Assembly (NCBI GenBank): GCA_945901195.1
Contig: CAMDKB010000039.1
Span: 1-16,054, forward strand
DNA length: 16,054 bases
Origin: Rhizobium sp. Q54
Lineage (GTDB): Bacteria > Pseudomonadota > Alphaproteobacteria > Rhizobiales > Beijerinckiaceae
Reading direction: 5' to 3'
The position numbers were made by a program, and so were the translations under genes. Each line of letters begins with the position of its first letter. The first letter of the stretch is position 1. The notes below the pieces were generated by a model. The model searched no databases, was not told the origin of the DNA, and saw only the letters and a program-made list of their open reading frames with translations. Shown here piece by piece: positions 7,622 through 14,048 of this stretch.

Positions 7622-8389
7622 ATGACATCAAGCAGTCCGGCCCTGCCCTGTTTTGTTCTCACCGCACCTAAAGGTGGGCAAGCCAGACGCCTCAGCGTTG
7701 AATTTCAGCTGAAGAAAGCCGGGATTCCATATACGCTTATAACGGGTTACGCTCCGGAAGACGAAATCATAGCCGAGCGTTACAGCCCCTGGCGCAATCT
7801 TTTCTACATGAAAAGATCTCTGACCCCCGGCGAAGTCGCCGTTTATCTGGGCCACCAGAAGATGTGGCAGGCCATTATCGACAGCGGCGCCCCGGCGGGG
7901 CTCGTTTTCGAGGATGATTTTATTTTCAAGGACCCCGACACCATCGCTCATGTGATCGGGCAAGCCAGTCTCGGGCTGGATCGCTGGGATCTCGTCAAAT
8001 TATACGACATCCGGCCACGCCGGGCCCTGGCGATCTATCGGGACCATGGAATTGATTTTGCGCTTTACCGGCGTCCCAATTCCTCACTCATCGCCTACAT
8101 GCTCACAGCGACGTGTTGCAAAAAGCTGCTGGAACGCCGCTTCATCTTCAGACCCGTCGACGAAGAATTGCGATATTGGTTCGAGACGCGCCTCAAGATT
8201 GTAACCGTGGTGCCCAATCCGGTCGACGACGCCAGCGAATCGCTGGAGGGATCACTGCTGGAAACCGACAGGCTCCGGCTGCGCTCCCGGCGCAATATAT
8301 TTCGCTCGATCTACGGCAATTTCATCACGGCCTATATCAACACGTGTTGCGAAATCTGGTCGCGCTGGATTGCCTGGACACATAAATGA
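7622..8389 (+). CDS. GT25-family LPS glycosyltransferase
   Basis: The 255-residue protein has the layout of glycosyltransferase family 25 (LgtB/Lex-type LPS transferases). It begins with a beta-strand PCFVLTAP (9-16) and a basic RRLSVEFQLKKAGIPY (22-37). The family motif LTPGEVAVYLGHQKMW (67-82) follows, then VFEDDF (95-100), where the acidic residues are expected to bind the metal and nucleotide sugar, and RPVDEEL (177-183). Family members often add galactose, but the sugar here is not determined. No strong Shine-Dalgarno sequence precedes 7622. It is divergent from the GT4 gene and is followed 55 bp later by tag, with a hairpin in between. Confidence 0.88.
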   Translation: MTSSSPALPCFVLTAPKGGQARRLSVEFQLKKAGIPYTLITGYAPEDEIIAERYSPWRNLFYMKRSLTPGEVAVYLGHQKMWQAIIDSGAPAGLVFEDDFIFKDPDTIAHVIGQASLGLDRWDLVKLYDIRPRRALAIYRDHGIDFALYRRPNSSLIAYMLTATCCKKLLERRFIFRPVDEELRYWFETRLKIVTVVPNPVDDASESLEGSLLETDRLRLRSRRNIFRSIYGNFITAYINTCCEIWSRWIAWTHK

Positions 8390-8424
8390 GCCGCGCATGC
8401 GGATGCATCTTCCCGCCTGCGCCG

Positions 8425-8443
8425 CCGGCTGATAAACAGCCGG
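8425..8443 (+). promoter_or_regulatory. perfect 7-bp hairpin ending at the tag start codon
   Basis: CCGGCTG, loop ATAAA and CAGCCGG form a GC-rich perfect stem whose last base is one nucleotide before the tag ATG at 8445. The place where a ribosome binding site would lie is inside this stem. There is no T-run, so a classical intrinsic terminator for the GT25 gene is unlikely; translational control or a protein-binding site are alternatives. The structure is seen directly and its role is inferred. Confidence 0.4.
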
Positions 8444-8444
8444 A

Positions 8445-9080
8445 ATGACCGACGAAAAGCCCCTGCGAATCGCCATTACCCATGACGACGGCCATAAGCG
8501 CTGCCCCTGGCCCGGCGTCGATCCACTCTATGTTTCTTATCACGATACCGAGTGGGGCGTCCCCGAATGGGATAGCCGGGCGCTGTTTGAAAAGCTGATC
8601 CTGGATGGATTTCAGGCAGGCCTGTCGTGGATCACGATCCTGCGCAAACGGGAAGCCTTCCGCAAGGCGTTCGATGGTTTTGATCCCGCCAAGATCGTCC
8701 GCTACAAACCTGCCAAAGTCGAAAAGCTGATGCAGGACGCCGGCATTGTGCGCAACCGCTCGAAGATCGAAAGCACAATTGTCTCTGCGGGTGTGTGGCT
8801 AGACATCGAAGCCAAACAGGGATTTTCAGATTACCTCTGGAATTTCGTCGATGGACGCCCGCTGCAAGGGCAGCTCCGCCATCTGGGCGAGATGCGCGCG
8901 GAAACCGAATTGTCGAAAAAAATTTCCAAGGACCTGAAGGCGCGTGGTTTCAATTTCTGCGGGCCGACGATTGTCTATGCCTTAATGCAGGCCGTGGGCA
9001 TGGTCAACGATCACCTGGTGGATTGTCATCGCCATGAAGTCTGCGCGGGCCTGGCCGAACGTCCTCAGGCCCGGCCATAA
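8445..9080 (+). CDS. tag: DNA-3-methyladenine glycosylase I (Tag)
   Basis: Tag removes 3-methyladenine from alkylated DNA as the first step of base excision repair. The 211-residue product matches the family along its length: RCPWPGVDPLYVSYHDTEWG (19-38), FQAGLSWITIL (56-66), the helix-hairpin-helix region around DAGIVRNRSKIES, and the C-terminal NDHLVDC. The zinc ligands of E. coli Tag (Cys4, His17, His175, Cys179) are matched by Cys20, His33, His190 and Cys194. Asp54 stands where E. coli has Glu38, judged by eye. The protein has a slightly longer N-terminus than E. coli Tag. Its stop overlaps the next gene's start as TAATG, so tag and the HD gene are translationally coupled. Confidence 0.95.
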   Translation: MTDEKPLRIAITHDDGHKRCPWPGVDPLYVSYHDTEWGVPEWDSRALFEKLILDGFQAGLSWITILRKREAFRKAFDGFDPAKIVRYKPAKVEKLMQDAGIVRNRSKIESTIVSAGVWLDIEAKQGFSDYLWNFVDGRPLQGQLRHLGEMRAETELSKKISKDLKARGFNFCGPTIVYALMQAVGMVNDHLVDCHRHEVCAGLAERPQARP

Positions 9081-9700
9081 TGGCCCCCCGGGACAAGGCG
9101 GCTCGCGCCTTTCAACGCATGCTTTCGGGCCGCAGGCTAGATCTGCTCGATCCCTCGCCGCTCGACGTCGAGATAGAGGATATTGCGCATGGACTGGCGC
9201 GCGTGGCGCGCTGGAACGGACAGACGCAGGGGCCGCATATTTTTTCCGTCGCGCAGCATTCGGTACTCGTGGAACATATCGCTGGCGCAATTGATCCGGG
9301 CATTCCGGCGCGCTGGCGCATGATGGTGCTGCTGCACGATGCGCCTGAATATGTGATCGGGGACATGATCTCGCCGTTCAAGACGGTCATCGGGGATAAT
9401 TACAAGGCTGTGGAAGAACGCCTGCAAGGGGCGATTCATCTGCGCTTTTCGCTGCCGGCGGTGACGCCTGCCGCACTCAAAAAACTCTGCAAGGATGCCG
9501 ACAAGGCATCAGCGTTTATCGAGGCGACCCGAATTGCCGGGTTCAATGTTGCAGAAGCCGAACAATTTTTCGGGCGGCCGAAGATCGCCATGCGGAATAT
9601 TGAATCCTTCATGCAACCGATGGAATCCGGTCACGCTGAAACGCTATTCCTGAAACGTTTTGGTGAAATAGAAGCTGCCATGAACGAACCGCCAAACTAG
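9080..9700 (+). CDS. HD-domain phosphohydrolase (YfbR-like)
   Basis: The 206-residue cytoplasmic protein has an HD superfamily metal site: His60 in FSVAQHS (55-61), His86-Asp87 in LLHDAPEY (84-91), and a distal Asp139 or Asp141 in KDADKA. The spacing and the sequence GDMISPFK (94-101) recall the YfbR/HDDC2 group of 5'-deoxynucleotidases. A nucleotide-monophosphate phosphatase is therefore the best guess, but the substrate is not proven. The start ATG at 9080 shares its first base with the tag stop codon. The coupling to a DNA repair glycosylase upstream, and to a phosphatase and an NAD regulator downstream, suggests nucleotide housekeeping. A palindromic repeat follows the stop. Confidence 0.83.
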   Translation: MAPRDKAARAFQRMLSGRRLDLLDPSPLDVEIEDIAHGLARVARWNGQTQGPHIFSVAQHSVLVEHIAGAIDPGIPARWRMMVLLHDAPEYVIGDMISPFKTVIGDNYKAVEERLQGAIHLRFSLPAVTPAALKKLCKDADKASAFIEATRIAGFNVAEAEQFFGRPKIAMRNIESFMQPMESGHAETLFLKRFGEIEAAMNEPPN

Positions 9701-9713
9701 ATCAGCTTTTGTA

Positions 9714-9760
9714 GAACATCGCTTTCGCGAAAACCGGGACCACTTTTTCGCGCGATGCTC
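9714..9760. repeat. short palindromic intergenic repeat (REP-like)
   Basis: The arms CATCGCTTTCGCGAAAA (left) and TTTTTCGCGCGATG (right) are imperfect inverted copies around a GACCAC centre. They extend outwards with one mismatch, GAACATCG against CGATGCTC. The sequence strongly recalls a dispersed palindrome found between genes in many Rhizobiales genomes, though copy number cannot be checked here; only one copy is in this window. It fills most of the gap between the HD and phosphatase genes and overlaps the first in-frame ATG (9755) of the phosphatase. Confidence 0.65.
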
Positions 9761-9778
9761 CAGCCATCGGAAATTGCC

Positions 9779-10291
9779 ATGCCGCGAATTCACGTCTGCC
9801 CGCTATCAAAGATCGAGGAGACCGTCGCCACAACGGGCGCGCGCCACATGGTGACACTTATCAACCCTGACTATCCCGTCAGCCGTCCGCAGCAGATTGC
9901 GTCTGACCGGCATCTCTATCTGGGAATGGCTGATATCACCGAACCCAGCGACGGCCAGGTGCTTCCCGCCGAAACCCATGTGCGCGAATTGCTCGCGTTT
10001 GCGCGCAAATGGGATCGCGCCCAGCCGTTGCTGATCCATTGCTTTCTCGGTATCAGCCGATCCACCGCCGCCGCATTCATCAGCGCCTGTGCGCTACGGC
10101 CCGGCTGGGCGGAAACAGACATCGCCACACTCATCCGCGAACGTTCGCCCACAGCGATGCCCAATGCGAAGCTCGTGGAGATCGGCGACCGGCTGCTGGG
10201 CCGCAACGGGCGCATGAGCGCGGCGGCAGCTTCCATCGCGCAGGGGGAAATGTGCGTGGAAGGAACGCCTTTTCATATCGAAATTGATTGA
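9779..10291 (+). CDS. Cys-based protein tyrosine/dual-specificity phosphatase-like protein
   Basis: The 170-residue protein carries the CX5R phosphate-binding loop as HCFLGISRS (87-95), with nucleophile Cys88 and Arg94; the following Ser95-Thr96 matches the usual hydroxyl residue after the loop. Asp52 in the segment LGMADITEP is a candidate general acid. The upstream region (GARHMVTLINPD, 20-31) fits the beta-strand found before this loop in dual-specificity phosphatases. It could hydrolyse phosphotyrosine or a small phosphorylated metabolite. The start at 9779 (MPRIHVCPL) is chosen because the earlier ATG at 9755 lies inside a palindromic repeat. It is followed 19 bp later by the NAD-regulator gene. 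Confidence 0.83.
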   Translation: MPRIHVCPLSKIEETVATTGARHMVTLINPDYPVSRPQQIASDRHLYLGMADITEPSDGQVLPAETHVRELLAFARKWDRAQPLLIHCFLGISRSTAAAFISACALRPGWAETDIATLIRERSPTAMPNAKLVEIGDRLLGRNGRMSAAAASIAQGEMCVEGTPFHIEID

Positions 10292-10310
10292 ATCACGCTA
10301 AACACCGGAC

Positions 10311-11309
10311 ATGAGCGGCAGACTTGTCACCCAATTGCCCGTTGAGATCAACCTGACTGCGGCTATTATCGCCGTGCCGGGGCGTCTGGCAGTCGCTGCC
10401 GGTACACCTCACGGTCCGATGATCATTGTCACGCGTGAAGGCCGGAATATTGGCCTGCCCTCTGGCCCATTCGATCCACTCTCCCATCGCACGTTTGAAA
10501 TGGGTCTGCGCGCCTGGGTGAGCGAACAAACCGCTGTAACGCTGGGCTATGTCGAACAACTCTACACGTTCGGCGACCGGGGCCGCCATGCGCAGATCGG
10601 TGACAGTGACCCGCATGTGGTGTCCGTTGGTTATCTCGCGCTGACAAGGATGCGGCTTGAACCGACCCTGCCAGCGGGCGTCGAATTTGCACCGGTTTAT
10701 TCGTGTTTCCCCTGGGAGGACTGGCGCGTCGGGCGGCCGGAACTGCTCGACGGGGCGATCCTTCCCGCACTCCGCACTTGGTGCGCGCGCGAGCCCACAC
10801 GCATGAATGCGCGCGGCCTCACTCGCATGGACCGGCTGCGCATGTTGTTTGGGGAAGACGGCGGCAGTTTCGATGACGAGAACGTTCTCGATCGATTCGA
10901 AATGCTCTACGAGGCTGGCCTTGTGGAAGAGGCCCGGCGCGATGGCCGCGCCAGCCCTCTGCTCGAAAGCCTGCCGGCGCTCGGCCTCACGATGCGGCTT
11001 GATCACCGCCGCATACTTGCGACCGCGCTTGGCCGGCTGCGCTCGAAAATGAAATATCGCCCTGTCATCTTCGAGCTGATGCCGGAAGCCTTCACACTCA
11101 CCGCGCTGCAGAATGCGGCTGAAGCCATTACCGGGCGGCATCTGCACAAACAGAATTTTCGCCGCTTTGTTGAAAACGCCGCCGTTGTCGAGCCGACGGG
11201 CGAAATGGCCCACGCAACCGGAGGCCGCCCCGCAGCGCTTTTCCACTTCCGGCGCGAAGTCGTCCAGGAACGCCCCGCGCAAGGTTTGCGCGTGGGGGCG
11301 CGGGGGTAA
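10311..11309 (+). CDS. NrtR-like NAD metabolism regulator (degenerate Nudix domain plus winged helix)
   Basis: The 332-residue protein has the two-part plan of NrtR, the Nudix-related transcriptional regulator of NAD synthesis genes, which senses ADP-ribose. The N-terminal Nudix-like part (about 10-160) includes QLYTFGDRGR (83-92) and VVSVGYLALT (103-112), both typical of this family. The Nudix box itself (GX5EX7REUXEEXGU) is eroded: the matching stretch from Gly52 to Gly79 keeps neither the REXXEE glutamates nor their spacing. The C-terminal winged helix contains FTLTALQNAAEAITGR (261-276), HKQNFRRFVE (279-288) and GRPAALFHFR (305-314), the most diagnostic segment. Two insertions relative to compact NrtR proteins (about 163-235) look lineage specific. 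A repressor role is inferred from the family; no operator was identified. Confidence 0.82.
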   Translation: MSGRLVTQLPVEINLTAAIIAVPGRLAVAAGTPHGPMIIVTREGRNIGLPSGPFDPLSHRTFEMGLRAWVSEQTAVTLGYVEQLYTFGDRGRHAQIGDSDPHVVSVGYLALTRMRLEPTLPAGVEFAPVYSCFPWEDWRVGRPELLDGAILPALRTWCAREPTRMNARGLTRMDRLRMLFGEDGGSFDDENVLDRFEMLYEAGLVEEARRDGRASPLLESLPALGLTMRLDHRRILATALGRLRSKMKYRPVIFELMPEAFTLTALQNAAEAITGRHLHKQNFRRFVENAAVVEPTGEMAHATGGRPAALFHFRREVVQERPAQGLRVGARG

Positions 11310-11317
11310 GGCCACTT

Positions 11318-11415
11318 CTGTCATCCCGGATGCCGAAGGCGATCCGGGACCGCAGTATTATCAATCGCAACGACGGCACGGCCCCGGATAACGCTTTGCG
11401 TTTCCGGGGTGACAG
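11318..11415. repeat. two-hairpin intergenic repeat with terminal inverted repeats
   Basis: The element is bounded by CTGTCATCCCGGA (11318-11330) and TCCGGGGTGACAG (11403-11415), which are inverted copies with one mismatch. The left half folds as TCCCGGATGCC, loop GAA, GGCGATCCGGGA. The right half folds as CCCCGGATAACGC, loop TTT, GCGTTTCCGGGG. Bipartite elements with this GTCATCCCGGA edge are common intergenic repeats in alphaproteobacteria; that comparison is from memory. No T-run follows, so transcript termination is possible but not supported. It separates the NAD-regulator gene from tctC. Confidence 0.65.
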
Positions 11416-11466
11416 CGCCCCAACCTTGCAATTTCCCGCCAATGAACAATATTCAGCAAGGGAAAG

Positions 11467-11475
11467 AGGGAGGGA
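11467..11475 (+). promoter_or_regulatory. strong ribosome binding site of tctC-like gene
   Basis: The purine run AGGGAGGGA ends six bases before the ATG at 11482 and fixes the start of the solute-binding protein gene, in agreement with its Tat signal peptide. Confidence 0.7.
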
Positions 11476-11481
11476 TCATCC

Positions 11482-12483
11482 ATGTCAAGAATTTCACGCC
11501 GCACCGTTTTGAGTGCGGGCTTGTCAGCCGGATTTGCAAACTCTGTTTTCACAAGCTGGCCCGCCCTCGCCCAGCAACAACCCGATTGGGCAAAGGGACA
11601 GACGATCAAGCTTGTCTCTCCCTTTCCGCCCGGCGGATCGGTGGATGCAATTTCCAGGCTGATGCAAGTGGGCTTGCAGCAGAGGCTTGCAACGACCGTC
11701 ATCGTTGAAAACCGGGCAGGCGCCGGGGGCGCTGTTGGGGCGAATTCGGTCGCAAAATCTGCGCCCGATGGCACAAATATTCTGGTGGTGTTTGATTCCC
11801 ATGCGGTGCTGCCGAGCCTGATGAAACTGCAATACGATTCCAAAGCAGATCTCGACCCGGTCATGCTGATCGGCACTGCGCCGATGGTGCTCGCCTGCCA
11901 TCCCTCGCGCCCGTTCAAATCGTTGAAGGACGTGATCGACGCCTCGAAAGCCAAGCCGGACAGTCTCAGCTTCGGTACGGTCGGCAATGGCTCGCTCGGG
12001 CATCTGCTGATGGTTCTCCTCAGCAAAAAGGCGGGGTTTGAGATCAAGCACTTGCCCTATCGCGGCGGCGGGCCCGCCGTGAACGATGCTGTCGGCGGGC
12101 ATATCGATCTGATCATCGGCTCTGCGGCGCTGCTGGCAGCGCAGATCGAAGCGGGCACGCTGCGCCCCCTCATGCAATCTGGCGCAACGCGCGCGCCGAC
12201 TCTGAAAGACGTGCCAACCATCGCCGAAAGCGGTTTTGCGGGGAGCGAAGCCTATGCGTGGTGGGGCGTATTCGTGCGCGCCGGCACGCCTGCGCCGATC
12301 AAGGACAGAATCTACGCCGATCTCAAGGCTTCGCTTGAGGATCCGGCCATCCGGCCCAAGCTGGAATCCGGCCAGCAGGTGAAGCTGGAGCTTTCACCGG
12401 CAAAGCCTTTCGCGGACTTCTTCGACACCCAGATGAAGATCTGGGGGGATGTTGTACGAGACAATGGCATCAAGCCGGACTGA
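11482..12483 (+). CDS. tripartite tricarboxylate transporter (TctC/Bug) periplasmic solute-binding protein
   Basis: The 333-residue protein is a Bug-family extracytoplasmic binding protein, which captures small carboxylates or related solutes for TctAB-type carriers. The N-terminus is a Tat-type signal with SRRTVL (5-10), a hydrophobic stretch and a likely cleavage after ALA (Ala30). The mature part shows the family segments VSPFPPGGSVDAISRL (45-60), VIVENRAGAGGAVGANSVA (73-91) and SAPDGT (93-98), the last with an Asp that commonly contacts the ligand. Length is standard. There are no tctA or tctB membrane genes nearby, so it is an orphan binding protein, a frequent state for this family. The ligand cannot be predicted. 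A repeat element upstream and a hairpin downstream suggest an independent transcription unit. Confidence 0.92.
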   Translation: MSRISRRTVLSAGLSAGFANSVFTSWPALAQQQPDWAKGQTIKLVSPFPPGGSVDAISRLMQVGLQQRLATTVIVENRAGAGGAVGANSVAKSAPDGTNILVVFDSHAVLPSLMKLQYDSKADLDPVMLIGTAPMVLACHPSRPFKSLKDVIDASKAKPDSLSFGTVGNGSLGHLLMVLLSKKAGFEIKHLPYRGGGPAVNDAVGGHIDLIIGSAALLAAQIEAGTLRPLMQSGATRAPTLKDVPTIAESGFAGSEAYAWWGVFVRAGTPAPIKDRIYADLKASLEDPAIRPKLESGQQVKLELSPAKPFADFFDTQMKIWGDVVRDNGIKPD

Positions 12484-12498
12484 GACTGGCAGAGCTGT

Positions 12499-12522
12499 AT
12501 TGCGGTTGCAATGACCCGCAAT
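12499..12522 (+). terminator. possible hairpin terminator after tctC-like gene
   Basis: ATTGCGG and CCGCAAT form a perfect seven-base-pair stem with a ten-base loop, 15 bp after the stop codon. No T-run follows, so termination by this hairpin is only a possibility. Confidence 0.3.
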
Positions 12523-12558
12523 GCAGCGCCCGCTTTCCGGTTTGATCCGTTTGCTGGC

Positions 12559-12589
12559 TTGACTTCGCCAGTGCGAGCCGGGATATACG
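12559..12589 (+). promoter_or_regulatory. candidate promoter of the tRNA-Val gene
   Basis: TTGACT at 12559-12564 and GATATAC at 12582-12588 resemble -35 and -10 boxes about 17 bases apart. They would start transcription near 12596, some 18 bases before the mature tRNA 5' end. TTGAC-type -35 boxes are usual for alphaproteobacterial tRNA genes. Confidence 0.55.
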
Positions 12590-12613
12590 GCGGATCGGAC
12601 CGCGATCGGTTCC

Positions 12614-12688
12614 GGGCGCGTAGCTCAGCGGGAGAGCACTCCCTTCACACGGGAGGGGTCACAGGTTCAATCCCTGTCGCGCCCACCA
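12614..12688 (+). tRNA. tRNA-Val (anticodon CAC)
   Basis: The sequence folds into a complete cloverleaf of 75 bases with an encoded CCA end. The acceptor stem GGGCGCG pairs with CGCGCCC, the D-arm stem is GCTC/GAGC, and the anticodon stem CTCCC/GGGAG carries loop TTCACAC, so the anticodon at 34-36 is CAC and reads the valine codon GTG. The T stem is ACAGG/CCTGT with loop TTCAATC, and the discriminator base is A. The coding genes on both sides are unrelated to translation. Its 3' end borders a gene-poor stretch and the nucleotide-sugar cluster. Confidence 0.95.
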
Positions 12689-12991
12689 TTCAAATCAATG
12701 AGTTAAATAAATTCCGTTGATCCCTCAGCGCACGGTGGAAGCATGGGGGAAGCAAGTGGGGATAATCTGCTAAGTGCGCAACGGGCGCGAGCGCTGCGCA
12801 CTATCAAACGTTTCGCGGCAGAGCCCGCCTCTTCAGCCGGCCACATGGGCAAACGAAACGACTGATACTCATTCACGGCTGGATGAAACTTAGGGGCAAG
12901 GTCATGCTCATGGAGCAAGCGATGGCGATGAAAATACTCTGCCGGACTTTTTAGCGCATGTGCACGCCGCCCTCGATATTAGGGCGTCGGT
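12689..12991. other. gene-poor stretch between tRNA-Val and epimerase gene
   Basis: These 303 bases hold no gene I can support. Small open frames exist (40 codons at 12743-12865 on plus, 71 codons at 12703-12918 on minus), but neither shows a recognisable domain or ribosome binding site. The first 30 bases after the tRNA are AT-rich. No terminator or integrase fragment could be recognised. Confidence 0.5.
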
Positions 12992-13999
12992 TTAAAATCC
13001 GTAATACTGACGGTACCATCCGACAAATTCCGGGATGCCTATGCTCAAGGGCGTGGACGGCGCATAGCCAGTAAGCGCGCGAAGCAAAGCTGTGTCGGCA
13101 AACGTACGAGGAACGTCTCCTGGTTGCATCTCCATGAAATTGCGTTGCGCCTGACGGCCAACGCTTTTTTCAATTTCAGCAATGAATGCCAGCAATCGCA
13201 CCGGCTGGCCAGCTCCGATATTGACGATGCGGAATGGAGCAACCGGTGACAGGGAGTCTCCTGCAGCGATCTTTTCCCCGGGGGCCGGACGTTGGGGGAT
13301 GCAGGGACACAGGCGCAGAATGCTTTCAACCAGGTCGTCCACGTAAGTAAAATCGCGCTCCATGTCGCCGTGATTATAGATATCGATCGGTTTGCCCTCG
13401 ATGATGTTGCCGGTGAATTTGAAGAAAGCCATGTCAGGTCGGCCCCAAGGTCCATACACCGTGAAAAAACGGAATGCGGTCGCGGGCAGATTCCACAAAT
13501 GGGCATACGAATGGACAATCCCCTCTGCGGCTTTTTTGGTCGCGGCATAAACGGTCAGCGGACAGTCGGTGCGATCTGTCTCCAGAAACGGGACGGACTT
13601 GTTCGCGCCATAGACCGAACTCGTTGACGCGAACATGAAGTGCTTGACTTGGCGAACGCGCGCCATTTCCAGCAGATTGAACGTACTCGTGATATTCGCA
13701 TCGAGATAAGCGCGGGGATTTTCCAGGCTGTAGCGCACGCCCGCCTGCCCAGCCAAATGAACGACGATATCGATTTCTCCGGCCCAAGCGCTCTCTAGTC
13801 CCGCGCGGTCTTCGAGCATGACGCGGTGACCCCGGTAACCATTGCGAGCAATCAGCAATTCATGCCGGCGCTCTTTCAGGGCGACATCGTAATAGGTCGT
13901 GAAGCCATCAAGGCCGGTCACCTCGTGACCTTCATCCAGCAACCGCTTTGCAAGATGGAAGCCAATAAAACCAGCGGTCCCCGTCACAAGAATTCGCAT
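12992..13999 (-). CDS. UDP-glucuronate 4-epimerase-type NAD-dependent sugar epimerase
   Basis: The 335-residue short-chain dehydrogenase/reductase family epimerase most resembles bacterial UDP-glucuronate 4-epimerases (capsular epimerase I, LspL), which make UDP-galacturonate for surface polysaccharide. It has the Rossmann loop TGTAGFIG (6-13), HLAGQAGVRYSLENP (81-95), STSSVYG (125-131), the catalytic YAATK (Tyr151, Lys155), and RFFTVYGPWGRPDMA (177-191), the last being typical of this subgroup. The ATG at 13999 has GGG six bases upstream; a GTG one codon earlier (14002) is too close to that site. It is the last gene of the gmd-fcl-epimerase cluster, about 49 bp after fcl. It acts in the cytoplasm and is probably cotranscribed with fcl. 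Confidence 0.87.
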   Translation of the reverse strand: MRILVTGTAGFIGFHLAKRLLDEGHEVTGLDGFTTYYDVALKERRHELLIARNGYRGHRVMLEDRAGLESAWAGEIDIVVHLAGQAGVRYSLENPRAYLDANITSTFNLLEMARVRQVKHFMFASTSSVYGANKSVPFLETDRTDCPLTVYAATKKAAEGIVHSYAHLWNLPATAFRFFTVYGPWGRPDMAFFKFTGNIIEGKPIDIYNHGDMERDFTYVDDLVESILRLCPCIPQRPAPGEKIAAGDSLSPVAPFRIVNIGAGQPVRLLAFIAEIEKSVGRQAQRNFMEMQPGDVPRTFADTALLRALTGYAPSTPLSIGIPEFVGWYRQYYGF

Positions 14000-14048
14000 C
14001 ACAGACCCTTTTCGCTAGAAACTCGCATGTAGATCGCGATCCCTTCGG

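Noticed and set aside
10464..10550. Catalytic Nudix hydrolase function for the NAD-regulator gene
   Set aside because: The Nudix box glutamates and REXXEE pattern are not present, so hydrolase activity is not supported.
10293..11324. Minus-strand open frame of 343 codons opposite the NAD-regulator gene
   Set aside because: The plus-strand frame carries clear NrtR motifs; the antisense frame is low-complexity in Ala, Arg, His and Pro and shows no family features.
12743..12865. Plus-strand 40-codon frame after tRNA-Val
   Set aside because: Too short, with no recognisable family and only a weak purine run upstream.
12703..12918. Minus-strand 71-codon frame after tRNA-Val, considered as an integrase remnant
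   Set aside because: No tyrosine-recombinase residues or other motif could be seen and no ribosome binding site precedes it.
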